Assembly: GCF_900114615.1 (NCBI RefSeq)
Contig: NZ_FOTS01000032.1
Span: 1 to 57,147, forward strand
Direction: 5' to 3'
DNA length: 57,147 bases
Source: Pelosinus propionicus DSM 13327
GTDB lineage: Bacteria; Bacillota; Negativicutes; DSM-13327
The position numbers were made by a program, and so were the translations under genes. The notes beneath the pieces were generated by a model. It saw only the letters and a list, made by a program, of their open reading frames with translations, was not told where the DNA came from and did no database searches. Positions 1-10,000 of the stretch are shown piece by piece; the first letter of the stretch is position 1, and every line of letters begins with the position of its first letter.

Positions 1-2
1 TT

Positions 3-248
3 GTTGATGCAGGCATGACACAAAGCATGTCCAGGGTCTCAAGATGCATAGATAACGGTCCTATGGAGGCATTCTGGGGAATGATGAAATCAGAGATGTA
101 TTATCTTAAAAAGTTCAATTCCTACGACGATTTGGAAAAGGCGATCAACGAATACATAGAGTACTACAATAATCATCGATATCAAAAGAGGCTCAACTGT
201 ATGACTCCACTAGAGTATAGACAGTATCTTTTGAATACAGCCGCATAA
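3..248 (+). CDS. IS3-family transposase (OrfB), C-terminal fragment
   Basis: C-terminal part of the DDE integrase-fold transposase (rve domain) of an IS3/IS150-type element. The frame is open to the window edge, so the gene is 5'-truncated by the window and not necessarily broken. Diagnostic blocks are SMSRVSRCIDNGPMEAFWG with the segment around the catalytic Glu (MMKSEMYYLKKF), and the family C-terminus YIEYYNNHRYQKRLNCMTPLEYR. It catalyses cut/copy-out transposition of the element. An in-frame ATG at 15 is internal to the domain and is not the true start. Confidence 0.92.
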   Translation, partial: VDAGMTQSMSRVSRCIDNGPMEAFWGMMKSEMYYLKKFNSYDDLEKAINEYIEYYNNHRYQKRLNCMTPLEYRQYLLNTAA

Positions 249-252
249 AAAA

Positions 253-300
253 ATGATGCCAACCACAACTCAATGATTGGCATCATAAAACTTTTTGTTT
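253..300 (+). terminator. Intrinsic terminator of the IS transposase
   Basis: Inverted repeat ATGATGCCAA (253-262) / TTGGCATCAT (277-286) followed by an A/T-rich tail with T5 and T3 runs, directly after the transposase stop codon. Confidence 0.75.
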
Positions 301-343
301 TTATACTGTCTACTTGACAGGGGGCACTTCAGAGCAGGGGCGG

Positions 344-421
344 TTATTTCTTTTTGGTCGTGATCAATACCATGAGAGTGGCAAATGCAACCGCAAATGT
401 CAATGCCTCGTAGATACTCAT
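344..421 (-). CDS. Putative holin-like type I toxin, 25 aa
   Basis: A 25-residue protein (begins MSIYEALTFAVAFATL and ends TTKKK): one hydrophobic helix with a short acidic/polar N-terminus and a lysine tail. This is the pattern of the Firmicute putative holin-like toxin family (Hol_Tox, related to TxpA/BsrG type I toxins), which insert into the membrane and are normally silenced by an antisense RNA. A purine-rich SD (GGGGGTGG) precedes the ATG. A stem-loop (430-451) overlaps that SD and a clean TATAAT -10 box lies about 60 bases upstream of the ATG. I did not see a definite antisense promoter. Family assignment rests on size and residue pattern only. Confidence 0.6.
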   Translation of the reverse strand: MSIYEALTFAVAFATLMVLITTKKK

Positions 422-429
422 CCTACCAC

Positions 430-451
430 CCCCTTCCGTAAAAGGAAGGGG
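430..451 (-). promoter_or_regulatory. RBS-sequestering hairpin in toxin leader
   Basis: Perfect 8-bp stem CCCCTTCC (430-437) / GGAAGGGG (444-451) with a 6-nt loop. On the minus strand it sits in the 5' leader of the 25-aa toxin, its arm running into the SD sequence. Hiding the ribosome site in a leader hairpin is typical for type I toxin mRNAs; the function here is inferred. Confidence 0.5.
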
Positions 452-481
452 CTAACCGTCCCCCGAGCAGCCTGTACACTT

Positions 482-509
482 ATTATACTGTATTTTTCCA
501 GTGGGAAAA
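482..509 (-). promoter_or_regulatory. Promoter of the holin-like toxin gene
   Basis: Minus-strand TATAAT at 487-482 is a perfect -10 box. No good TTGACA-like -35 is present; an inverted repeat TTTTCC-CACT-GGAAAA overlaps the expected -35 region, possibly an operator. Confidence 0.45.
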
Positions 510-548
510 AGAGAAAATTTCACCGCTGACCCTATTACGATACCATAC

Positions 549-572
549 CGCCTTTTTATGAGGGCGTTTTTT
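549..572 (+). terminator. Small plus-strand terminator opposite the toxin leader
   Basis: Stem CGCCTT (549-554) / AGGGCG (561-566) followed by T6 (567-572) on the plus strand. No plus-strand gene ends here, so it could end an antisense RNA running across the toxin transcript. That role is speculative. Confidence 0.4.
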
Positions 573-602
573 GCTTTGCTACCGGCCACCGGAGTTTGTG
601 TT

Positions 603-755
603 CTAACCGCTTTTCTTTGTATAGGCGGATTCCGGGCGAGCCGCCCGGTCCGGCAGACCGTCTTCCTCTATAACCGGCGCGTTGCAAATCAAGATAATAA
701 CGACCACCGTGCTGATACCAATCAATACCAGATAACCCATGACAAAAGCAAGCAT
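603..755 (-). CDS. Small single-span membrane protein, 50 aa
   Basis: Fifty-residue ORF with a good SD (AAAGGAG) spaced about nine bases from the ATG. It starts MLAFVMGYLVLIGIS, followed by VVVIILIC, giving one strong transmembrane helix (residues about 2-24), then a short charged cytoplasmic or periplasmic tail (EEDGLPDRAARPESAYTKKSG). It lies 46 bases downstream of the small secreted protein gene, on the same strand, so it is probably the last gene of the riboswitch-controlled operon. I do not recognise a family. In a TonB-receptor operon a small inner-membrane peptide could be an accessory factor, but nothing in the sequence proves it. Confidence 0.6.
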   Translation of the reverse strand: MLAFVMGYLVLIGISTVVVIILICNAPVIEEDGLPDRAARPESAYTKKSG

Positions 756-801
756 AGCGTTTCTTTCTCCTTTCACGGCATCCGTCCTGGTTCACAGCCG
801 G

Positions 802-1173
802 TTATTTTTTCGTGTCGATTTTGAAGAAGGCATTATAAGCGGCGGCAGCCTGGTTGGCGCTTTCGATGGCGGCGTTTCGTTCCTTGATGACCAGATTGGC
901 ATCGTTAGTCGCGGCGTCAATGTAGAGCTGGGACGCTTTGAGATAGGCATCCACCGCGGCAATGTAGGCGGCGGTAGCCTTGGCGTCCGCGATCGAGGCC
1001 GGCGGGGTCGGCATTGGCGGCAATGTGGCGGTTGCTGCCGGGTAGCCTGCTGCCAGGTTGGTGGCAATAGGGGCGGTTGGGACTGGCTGAGCCGATGGCT
1101 CAGTCGCGGCAACGGCCAGGCCGACCGCATTCAGCGCAATGAGGATCAATATGACATAAATGCTTTTTTTCAT
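802..1173 (-). CDS. Small secreted, Ala-rich helical protein
   Basis: A 123-aa protein with a clear signal peptide (MKKSIYVILILIALNAVGLAVAA, residues 1-23), a Pro/Ala/Thr-rich segment (24-60), then a predicted helix rich in Ala, Asp and Asn (IADAKATAAYIAAVDAYLKA onward) ending in KKIDTKK-like basic residues. It should be exported to the periplasm. It starts 26 bases after the stop of the YbjN-like gene. A 39-aa truncated paralogue sits at the equivalent place in the neighbouring cassette (6252-6371), showing the gene is part of a duplicated three-gene unit. No known family recognised. Confidence 0.75.
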   Translation of the reverse strand: MKKSIYVILILIALNAVGLAVAATEPSAQPVPTAPIATNLAAGYPAATATLPPMPTPPASIADAKATAAYIAAVDAYLKASQLYIDAATNDANLVIKERNAAIESANQAAAAYNAFFKIDTKK

Positions 1174-1199
1174 TATCTTTTCCCTCCTCGCTTATGGCC

Positions 1200-1670
1200 T
1201 CAGACGGAACCGGCAGCAGTTTCCCCGGCCCAGATGATACGCATCAGAGCGGGGTACTCCTCTGTCAAGTGCCGCAGGATGATGTCCAGGCTCAGGCTGA
1301 CCAACTGTGGCTCAAACTGTTCCGGCACCGCCGGCAGGCAGCTGTCCAGGACCAGATCATTGGTTTCGCTGAGGTAATACTTGAAGGCTTTGTAGGTCCG
1401 GTTCTGGGTATTCACATAGTCCAGCAGAACCGGGCCGTTCGCGCCTTTGACGGCGGCAGCGACGACGCGCACCTGGAGCAGGGTGTAGAGGCTATCGTCA
1501 GTAATGAGCATCACCGGCAGCTGCTGGCCACCGACCTCCAGCTGGGTACGGAAAATGACGGTGTGCGCTTCATCGGCTGCCTCCTGCACGGCAAAGCAGG
1601 TGATCTGGTTACTTTCCAGGAACTGTTGAAATGCTGTGGCTTTTACATTGGCTGTTGTGACTGTTTGCAT
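1200..1670 (-). CDS. YbjN-like protein (copy 1)
   Basis: A 156-aa soluble protein without a signal peptide. The layout (an N-terminal alpha segment with QQFLESNQI, a beta strand pair around TVIFRTQLEVGGQQLPVML, then VNTQNRTYKAFKYYL followed by LVLDSCLPAV and an amphipathic C-terminal helix DIILRHLTEEYPALMRIIW) is reminiscent of the YbjN/type III chaperone-like fold (PF10722); this is a pattern judgement. It follows the frameshifted autotransporter-TonB gene and has a close paralogue after the intact one (6396-6863) plus a remnant of a third at 11546-11617. Conservation of the pairing suggests a chaperone or regulator for the giant outer-membrane protein (inference). Confidence 0.7.
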   Translation of the reverse strand: MQTVTTANVKATAFQQFLESNQITCFAVQEAADEAHTVIFRTQLEVGGQQLPVMLITDDSLYTLLQVRVVAAAVKGANGPVLLDYVNTQNRTYKAFKYYLSETNDLVLDSCLPAVPEQFEPQLVSLSLDIILRHLTEEYPALMRIIWAGETAAGSV

Positions 1671-1814
1671 CGCTATATATCTCCTTTATCGTAGTGTTCT
1701 CCCGTTTCCTGCAGCAGACGATTTGACCCTGGACGATCAAGTCCAGTTGAATAGCTTTGGTCATTTCATGTGTTGACTGCCTCCTGGTTGCTCCTTACTG
1801 CGCCAGACAGCCGC

Positions 1815-4800
1815 TTAGAAGAAATACTGCACGGTCATGTAGTAGGTCCGGCCCTGCAACGGATAAACAACGCTGTTACTATAGGTTTTTACATCGTTTT
1901 GAAAATAGCGGAGTTGATCCGGGCCTTGATTAAACAGGTCGTTGACGCCGGTCGTCAGCTTGATCTTGTTGTTAAAATCATATTTCAGACCAAGATTGGT
2001 CAGTCCCAGCGATTCATTCAGCCCCTTAGCGTTATCATAATAGACGCCGACTTCATCCAGGTAATGGTACTCGCCGAAAACAGTAAGTTTATCACCGGGG
2101 AAGCGATAGCTCAACCGAACATTATATTCCCACTCGGGCACCCAGGGGAAAGGACTGCCTACCTGCCATTCCGCCGGCGTCACCAGTGACGGCTTGGTGC
2201 CGCTATTGGTGATCAGCGAATCGTTCCATGTGGCCGCCAGTAACAGGTTCCAACGCTGCCAGTTGAACTTGCTTTCCAGTTCCAGGCCCTGAATGTTGCC
2301 GGCCGCCAGGTTGGAATAATAACCGACGCCGTAAAAATCGAGCGAGTAGGTGCTGAGGTTTTTGGCCCGGCGGTTGAAATAGGACAACGTTACATCGCTG
2401 TCGGCATGGAAGGCTTTGCCCTGCCAGTTGGCACTGACATCCCAGCTGGTGCCGCGCTCCACGGTGGAATCTAACTGAAAATCGCTGTAGTTGGTTTTGT
2501 AGCTTTCCCAGCGGGACTTGACGTTGACGCCATCACCGAACAGTTCGTACCAGTTGGGAAATTTGTAGTAGGTGCCGTAGCTGCCGCGGAAGGTCCAGTG
2601 GTCGTTCTGCACCTTTTTTAACCCTAAGCCGTACGAGTATTTCCAGCTGCCGATATCGGGGTCGCCCAGATCGACGTCCATGGTCATTTTCTGGGCCCTG
2701 AGCACCGGCGTGAAAAACAGGTTGCCGCTCCGGTTGAGCGTCATGGTGTCCTGCACCTGGAAGTAGTAGTTGTTGGTCTGATAATCCTTCTTGAAGTATT
2801 GACGATAATAATCAATGACACCGGTGACCGAATGTTGGTAATCAGGCCACATATCGAAGTTGTTGGTGTCGACTTTCATGTTCTCGCGGGAAGCGTTGAA
2901 CATAAATTCTACCAGATGGTTTTTGGCCATTTTCCAACTGCCGTCGATCGATCCTTCATAACGCCGGCTGCGGAATTCGTTATCGGCGACAAGAGTACTA
3001 TTGCCGCTGACCGTTGACTTGGTCTGCATAGATGTGGCTTCCTTGTCCTGATAGGAGGCGTCCAGTTTCCAGCCCCATTCCAAATTGCCGGCCGTCTGCC
3101 GCCGTCCTAGGGTCAGGCCGGTCTTTTCCGTTTCCTGGTGACGGTAGGGATGCTCATACTGATCGGCATCCTCATAGTAGGTGGTATCGGGGAAGCCGGT
3201 CTTATTGTGCTGCCAGGTCAGTTTGGCGAACCAGTTGTCGTCCTGATACTTTAAGAGGGCGTCGGTGTTGTAATAGTCGTTGTTCTTGCGCCATTTGGTC
3301 ACCCGCTTATCAGGGTCACTCCAGTTTTGCCAGCGGTGGTCATAGCGGAAGTCACCTTCCGCTTGGTCGCGGTTGAAGGCGAACAGCACGCTGCCTTTAC
3401 CGGCGGGAGCGGTCAGTTCGAGGTTGCCCGTATAGCCGTCAAAGGAGCGCAGGCCGGTGGTGATGCTGCCCTTGGTGTCCTGCGGTTTCTTAGTGACGAT
3501 GTTGATGGCGCCGCCCAAAGGTGAACCGGCGAAGCGGGCCGGCACGTAGCCGCGGTATACTTCGAGTGGTCGACATTTTCAATGGGGATGGTGGACAGGT
3601 CGACGGCTGCCTCGCTGGCCGAGTTGACCAGCACACCGTCCACATAGATATTGACCTGACCGCCGGTGGAACCGCGGACCTTGGCCACGGTATAATGGCC
3701 GGTGCCTTGCAGCCGCTGGACGTAGACACCGGGCACAGTTTGCAACAGGTCAGGCAGGTTTTTCATCTCACCTTTGTATTCGGGCACATGGATAACCGAG
3801 ACGGTGCCGGGGGAAAGTTTTTTCTCCCAGTCAGGCCGCTGGGCTTCCACGACTAACGGCGCCATGGTGAAGCTGCCGGGCTCATTGTCGTCGGCAATGA
3901 ACGGGGCCGTCTCAGGAACGGCCGTTGCGCGTTCGCCGGTATCTGTCGGAGCGGTTTGTTTTTCCTGAGTAGTTTTTCCAGTTTTATTGGCCTGTTCAGC
4001 CAGGCTGACCGGGGCTGTGTCTTCTCTCTGCGCTACGTGAATAACTGACGTTTTCAGGCTGTCACCGGCAACGGCCTTGTCTGTCCCGACAGCAGATGAT
4101 GCGGCAATTGCCTGGCTGTCTTGCTCTGTTTTAGCGGTTTGTGCCGGTTGGGCTTCCGGCGTTGCCTTACCGGCCGCCAGGTCTGTCCCACCAGTTGTTG
4201 CCAGTTGTTTCGCATCCGTTTTGGCCGCCGGTGAAAATTCCAGCGCTTTCATGCTGCGGTCAATGGCATCCGTCTGAACACCGGCGGATGAGGGGCCGTT
4301 GAAACGCCAGGACATGCCGGCATTCACCTGCCAGTCGGTGTTGACCTTGCCGCCGGCCGTTTTGGTCAGCTCCACGAAGGCATTCTGATCTTTGCCGGTT
4401 TGCAGGTTTGCCCCCAGGGCGAATTCGTACCAAGTGTCCTTGCTTGCTAGCGTGTCCACTGGCAGGCTGGCCGCTACCTGATAACCTTCTACCTTAGTGC
4501 CATTTTTGTTATAATACGAACCCCAGTACATAGCGTCGGCCCGCGCCTTACCTCCATCCATAAAGTCATGGTTGACGGCGGCTTTGGCATAGACCGTGCC
4601 GCGCTTGTCACCGCTGGTAAAATTCCGGCCGGCGGTGACGCCCAGGCGGCCGATGAGCATGTCCATCTCCTCCTGGGTGTAGCGCATGTTATTGTCCTGC
4701 ATGTAGCTGTAGCCTTTCATCTTGCCGTAGGACAGGCCGACCTGCGGTTCTACGAACCAGTCGTTCGTTAGCTGCTTTTGGTAGCCGTAGCGGAGGCCGG

Positions 4801-6199
4801 CGCCATAGGTCCAGGTACCGTAGTCATTGTCATACAGATTATCATCCGAGTCGCAGAACTTATATTGGTTGCTAAGCTTAGAGCCTCGGACGGTGAGATC
4901 GAGATAATGGCCTTTATCGCCGATCCAGCTTGTATAGAGGCCGATGCCGCCGCTTTTTAAATCGCCGGCCGAGCTACTGTACAACGCTTCATCGCTGCCG
5001 CTGGAAAGAGTATGCTGATGGAAGTCAGCATTGGAGTTAAGCATACTGAGGAATAAGCCGGTATACACCTTGCCGCCGAACAGGTTCCCTTCGCGCTGTT
5101 TGTCATATCCCACCTGGATGCCATTATAGCTCTGGCCGAAACTGGACCCGTAGGCGCCGTCATAGCTATAATCGCCGCGCCAGATTTGCGCCCAGGCCCC
5201 GTCCGCGCCTTCGTTCTGCCCCAGCCGGTTGGCAGCACGCAGTTCCTCGCCCCGTTTCCAGAACAGGCCGTCCTCCATCCGCCACAGGTTGCGCATCGAC
5301 AGCTGGGCATTGGCCGCGCTGAACACGCCCTGGGATACCAGATCGGTCCGGGTGGCCGTCCAATCTAAATTATAGGATTTTGTCGTAACACCCTCGTAAG
5401 TACTTTCAGCCGAAGTTAATGTCGGTACAAATAAGTACTTGTTTAAGGAACTATCTTTATAATATGTTTCCGCGGAAAAATCCAGATTATTATCGACAGC
5501 TTCGGTTATGTTGTTAATTGTAATGACACGGTTAATCGTTCCCGAATAAAGACTTGCTGAAGCAAAATCCCAGAAATTGGCGGTGCTGTTTTTTTCCCCC
5601 AGACCGCCGGTATTTTTATTGTAGCGGATCTGCAATCGCACGGTCGCTGCCGTTTCATCCGCCGCCAGCTGCAGGTTGTTAAACACTAATTTATCACTTA
5701 AATTATCAGTTCCAGTTCCACCGCCCACGTTCAGACGGATTATGGAGCCGTCATGCAGAATGGTCGTTCCGTAAGTAAGAAAATTGCGGCTGTAAGCCAA
5801 GTTTGTATTTTCATATGTCGCCCACGGATTATCCGGATAGTTTTCGCCGTATTTATACGACAGGTCCAGCAGCGCGCCGCTGTCCAGTTCAAACGACCCA
5901 TAGACGTTAATAGCTTTGGCGTCCATTGGCCGCCAAATACCGCCGCTGTTGATCAGAATGTTGCCATTATACCTGACTGCAGTAGGGCGTTCAGTTGTCC
6001 TTGACCAGGTCGTTACCGTTTCACCCGAACCAATGGTAAGGTCCGTATTGATCATGTTCGTCCGGTCCGGCGTGCCGTCGTTTAATATCGGTGCCGCCTG
6101 CGCCGGCGTGGTACAGAATAAGGCAGCCATGACCGTGGCCGCCAGAAAGGCATGCTTTGCTTGGTTTCTCCGCTGTATTCGTTTTTTCCATTTTCGCAA
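1815..6199 (-). pseudogene. Autotransporter-TonB receptor fusion, copy 1 (frameshifted)
   Basis: Paralogue of the intact 1,456-aa protein at 7044-11414. Reading 6199 to about 3566 gives signal peptide (ends TTPAQA), short passenger, autotransporter barrel (WAQIWRGDYSYDGAYG to NAGMSWRF), disordered linker, TonB-box-like PLVVEA and half of the plug. The frame then shifts by one base and continues as PARFAGSPLGGAINIVTKKP through the receptor barrel to the terminal TVQYFF. Compared with copy 2, one base is missing between 3565 and 3566 (codons VDH/IEVY become VDH/SKY). Restoring it gives a continuous protein of about 1,461 aa. There is no homopolymer or other slippery run at the lesion, so phase variation or programmed shifting is not indicated; a true mutation or a sequencing error are both possible. 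Otherwise the gene looks well preserved. Confidence 0.85.
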
Positions 6200-6251
6200 A
6201 TTACTTCTCTCCCTACCGTTTCAACTTCAAAGATCGTCGGGAAAATATTTC

Positions 6252-6371
6252 TCACCGCCGAAAACCGGGATTAGTCGCCGGTACGGTGGAATTAGGCTCG
6301 GCTGCGGCAACGGTCAGGCCGACCGCACTCAGTGTAATGAGGACCAGCACAGCGTAAATTCTCTTTTTCAT
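6252..6371 (-). pseudogene. Truncated paralogue of the small secreted protein
   Basis: A 39-residue ORF (starts MKKRIYAVLVLITLSAVGL) matching the signal peptide and first residues of the 123-aa protein at 802-1173, then ending at a stop (PGFRR). It follows the YbjN-like copy 2 by 24 bases, exactly as in the other cassette, and precedes copy 1 of the giant gene. It is probably the scar of the duplication that produced the two cassettes, although a functional short peptide cannot be excluded. Confidence 0.65.
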
Positions 6372-6395
6372 TGTGTTCCTCCCTCGGTTATGGTT

Positions 6396-6863
6396 TCAGA
6401 CAGGACTGGCGGCGTTTTCCCCGGCCCAGATGGTACGCATCAGAGCGGGGTACTCCTCCGTCAGGTGCCGCAGGATGATGTCCAGCGTCAGGCTGACCAG
6501 CTGCGGCTCAAATCGTTCCGGCACCGCCGGCAGGCAGCTATCCAGGATCAGGTCATTGGTTTCGCTGAGGTAATATTTAAAGGCTTTATAGGTCTGGTTC
6601 AAGAAATTCACATACTCCTGCAGGGCCGGGTCGTTCGCGCCTTTGACGGCAACGGCGACGCGCACCTGGAGCAGGGTGTAGAGGCTGTCGTCGGTGATGA
6701 GCATCACCGGCAATTGCTGGCCGCCAATCTCCAGCTGGGTGCGGAAAATGACGGTGTGGGCCTCATCGGCCACCTCCTGCACGGCAAAACAGTTGATTTG
6801 ATTGGTTTCCAGAAACTGTTGGAATGTTTTGGCTTTCACATTGGCTGTTGTAACTGTTAGCAT
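6396..6863 (-). CDS. YbjN-like protein (copy 2)
   Basis: A 155-aa soluble protein, close paralogue of 1200-1670 along the full length, with the same landmarks (TVIFRTQLEIGGQQLPVML, NFLNQTYKAFKYYL, LILDSCLPAV, DIILRHLTEEYPALMRTIW). No signal peptide. It follows the intact autotransporter-TonB fusion gene by 180 bases on the same strand. The tentative YbjN/type III chaperone-like fold comes from the order of helices and strands and needs a profile search. Probably co-transcribed with the giant outer-membrane protein gene and under the same cobalamin riboswitches. Confidence 0.72.
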   Translation of the reverse strand: MLTVTTANVKAKTFQQFLETNQINCFAVQEVADEAHTVIFRTQLEIGGQQLPVMLITDDSLYTLLQVRVAVAVKGANDPALQEYVNFLNQTYKAFKYYLSETNDLILDSCLPAVPERFEPQLVSLTLDIILRHLTEEYPALMRTIWAGENAASPV

Positions 6864-7043
6864 TGCTGTATATCTCCATTATCGCAGTGTTATCCCGCTT
6901 GCAGAAAAATTGGGAATAGCTCCTCAAGCTAAATTTCATGCTGCTTAATTGGCATTGATACTACCTGTAAGCAACTAAGCCTGGACAAAACAGCATCCAG
7001 GCCTAATTGCAGAATAAGTACATCGTTGTGCCGAAGGCTCTGT

Positions 7044-10000
7044 TTAGAAGAAATACTGTACCGTCAGGTAATACGTCCGGCCCTGCTGCGGATAGGCCAC
7101 GTTGTCGCTAGAAGTTGAGCTAGAACCGTCAGCAGCATAAGCATTTTGATGATACAATTGGTTTGGTCCTTTGTTGAGCAGGTCATTGACCCCGGCTGTC
7201 AACTTGACTTGTTTGTCAAAGTCATACTTCAATCCGACATTCGTGATGCCAAGAGCGTCATAAAGCGCATTGTTTTGATATGCGATATTATCGGTAGTTT
7301 GACCGCTTAGCATTATTCCGACCTTGCCGAGATAATGGTATTCACCAAAGACGGTGAGTTTGTCGCCAGGGAAGCGGTAGCTTAAGCGGGCATTAGCCTC
7401 CCACTCCGGTACCCATGGGAACGGATTTCCTCGATTTGCTGATGATTTTGTAACCATATTATCTCTGCCGCCTTTAGTGATTAACGAATCGTTCCACGTA
7501 CCAGTCAGCAGCAGGTTCCACCGCTGCCAGTTCATTTTGCTCTCCAGTTCAATTCCCTGGATTTTACCGGCAGCCAGATTGGAATAATAGCCATAACCAT
7601 ATGGATTGATCGCATAGGTACTCAGGTTTTTGGCATCCCGGTTGAAATAGGTCAGCGTCACATCGGTGTCGGCCCGGAAGGCTTTCCCCCGCCAGTTGGC
7701 GCCGATATCCCAGCTGGTGCCGTGCTCGACATATGAATCAAGCAGATAATCGGAATAGCTGGTCCGGTACATCTCCCAGCGGGACAGTACATTGACCCCG
7801 TCGCCAAACAGCTCATAGAAGTTGGGGAATTTGTAGTAGGTCCCATAGGTGCCGCGGAAGGTCCAGTGCTCATTCTGCACTTTTTTGAGGCCAAGACCGT
7901 AGGAGTATTTCCATTCGCTAAGATCGGGATCGCCCAGATCCACGTTCATCGTCATCTTCTGGCCCCGCAGCACCGGCGTAAAGAACAGATTGCCGCTCTT
8001 GTTCAGAGCCATGGTGTCCTGCACCTGGAAAAAATAGTTATTGGTACTGTAATCGGTTTTGAAAAATTGCCTATAAGAATCAATTACGCTGGTAACGCTT
8101 TTGACCGCCTGCGGCCAGGCAGCAAAATTGTTGGTATTGACATTCATGGTCTCCCGGGAAGCATCAAAGAGGAATTCCACCAGATGATTTTTGCCCATTT
8201 TCCAACTGCCGTCGATCGCTCCCTCAAAGCGCCGGTTGCGGAAATCGTTATCAGCCGTTGTAAACAGCATGGCAGCACTATCGTTTTTAAACTGTTCATT
8301 AGTCGCTTTTTTATGCTGGTAAGAGGTATCCACTTTCCAGCCCCATTCCAGGTTACCAGCAGTCTGGCGCCGTCCCAGCAGCAGCTCGGTCTTGGTCGTT
8401 TCCAGATACCGTTTCTGATATTGATCATAATTATCCGCTACCAAAAAATGCTTTTTGATCTCGTCAAACGGCAGATCCACCCAACCATCATATAACGAGC
8501 CAGGTAGTTTTGTTTTGTTATCTTTATAAGTCAGTTTGGCAAACCAGTGGTCATCCTGCCATTTTAAGAGGGCGTCGGTGTTATGATAGTCGTTATTTTG
8601 CCGCCAGCGAGGTTCGGTAATACCATCGCGCACATCTCCTCTCGGATGAAGCTTGTCATAGCGGAAATCGCCTTGGGACTGATCCCGGTTTAGAGCGAAC
8701 AGCAGACTGCCTTCGCCCACCGGCGCGGTCAGTTCCAAATTGCCGGTATAGCCGCCAAAGGAACGCAGGCCAGTGGAGATGCTTCCTGTGCTTTCCTGCG
8801 GTTTTTTGGTCACGATATTGATGGCGCCGCCTAAAGGCGAGCCGGCAAACCGGGCCGGTACATAACCGCGGTAGACTTCAATATGATCGACATTTTCAAT
8901 CGGGATGATAGATAAGTCAACGGCTGCGTCGCTGGCGGAATTGACCAGCACACCATCAATATAGATATTGACCTGGCCGCCGGTCGAGCCTCTGACTTTG
9001 GCGACGGTGTAGTGGCCGGTGCCGCTCAGCCGCTGGACATAAACGCCCGGTACGGTCTGCAGCAGATCCGGCAGGTTTTTCATTTCGCCTTTGTATTCGG
9101 GCACATGGATAACCGAAACGGTGCCGGGGGACAGTTGTTTCTCCCAGTCCGGCCGCTTGGCTTCGACGACCAGCGGGGCAAAAGCAAATGTGCCCGGTTC
9201 GCTGTCGCCGGTAACAATCGGTGCCGGCTCCGAAGCAGCCGTACCGGTAGCGGCTGTTGGGCGTTCACCGGTATCTGTCTGACCGGCAGGTTCTGCCGAA
9301 TTGGCTTGTCCGGTCTTATCCTGTTCTTGCTGACTGTCCTGTGTTTTGTGATCTGCCAGGTCAGCCGGCATTGTCAGCTTGTCACCTGCAGCGGTTTGAT
9401 CAGTTCCGGCAGGTTCCCAGCCTGCTTGTAACGATTGCGCTGCCTGCACCGCTTTTACCGCCGGGGAAGCTATGGGCGCGCTCAGGCTGCGGTCGAAGGC
9501 TGCATTCTGTGCCGCCGCCGCCCGTTCGTCGGACGAAGGGCCGCCAAAACGCCAGGACATGCCGGCGTTGACCTGCCAGTCGGTATTCACTTTGCCGCCG
9601 ACTGTTTTCGTCAGTTCGACAAAGGCACTCTGGTCTTTACCGGTCTCCAGATTAGTGCCCAGAGCAAACTCATACCAGGTGTCGTGGCCTGCCAGGGTAT
9701 CCACTGCCATGCGGGCAAGCACGATGTCCTTTTCACGCCAAGAATCATATTTCATGGCATCGGCGCTCGCACTGCCACTGTCTTTAAAGTCGTGATTAAC
9801 CGCGGCTTTAACATATACCCGGCCTTGCCGATCACCGTGGGTGAAGTTCCGGCCGGCGGTGACGCCCAGACGGCCGGTGAGCATTTCCAGCTTGTCCTGG
9901 TTATAGCGCATGTTATTGGCCTGGGTATAGCTGTAGGCTTTCATCGTGCCGTAGGTAAGGCCGGCCTGCGGTTCCAGATACCAGCCGTTCGGCAGTTGTT

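Larger units (their letters stand above)
1..326 (+). mobile_element. IS3-family insertion sequence, right part
   Basis: The window opens inside an IS3-family element. Visible are the 3' end of its transposase gene, a hairpin terminator just after the stop codon, and a terminal sequence around 307-326 (TGTCTACTTGACAGGGGGCA) that resembles the right inverted-repeat end of IS150-group elements. The left end lies outside the window, so the inverted repeat and target duplication cannot be checked. Confidence 0.8.

Noticed and set aside
3541-3590. Programmed frameshifting or phase variation in fusion copy 1
   Set aside because: No slippery heptamer, homopolymer or short repeat is present at the lesion.
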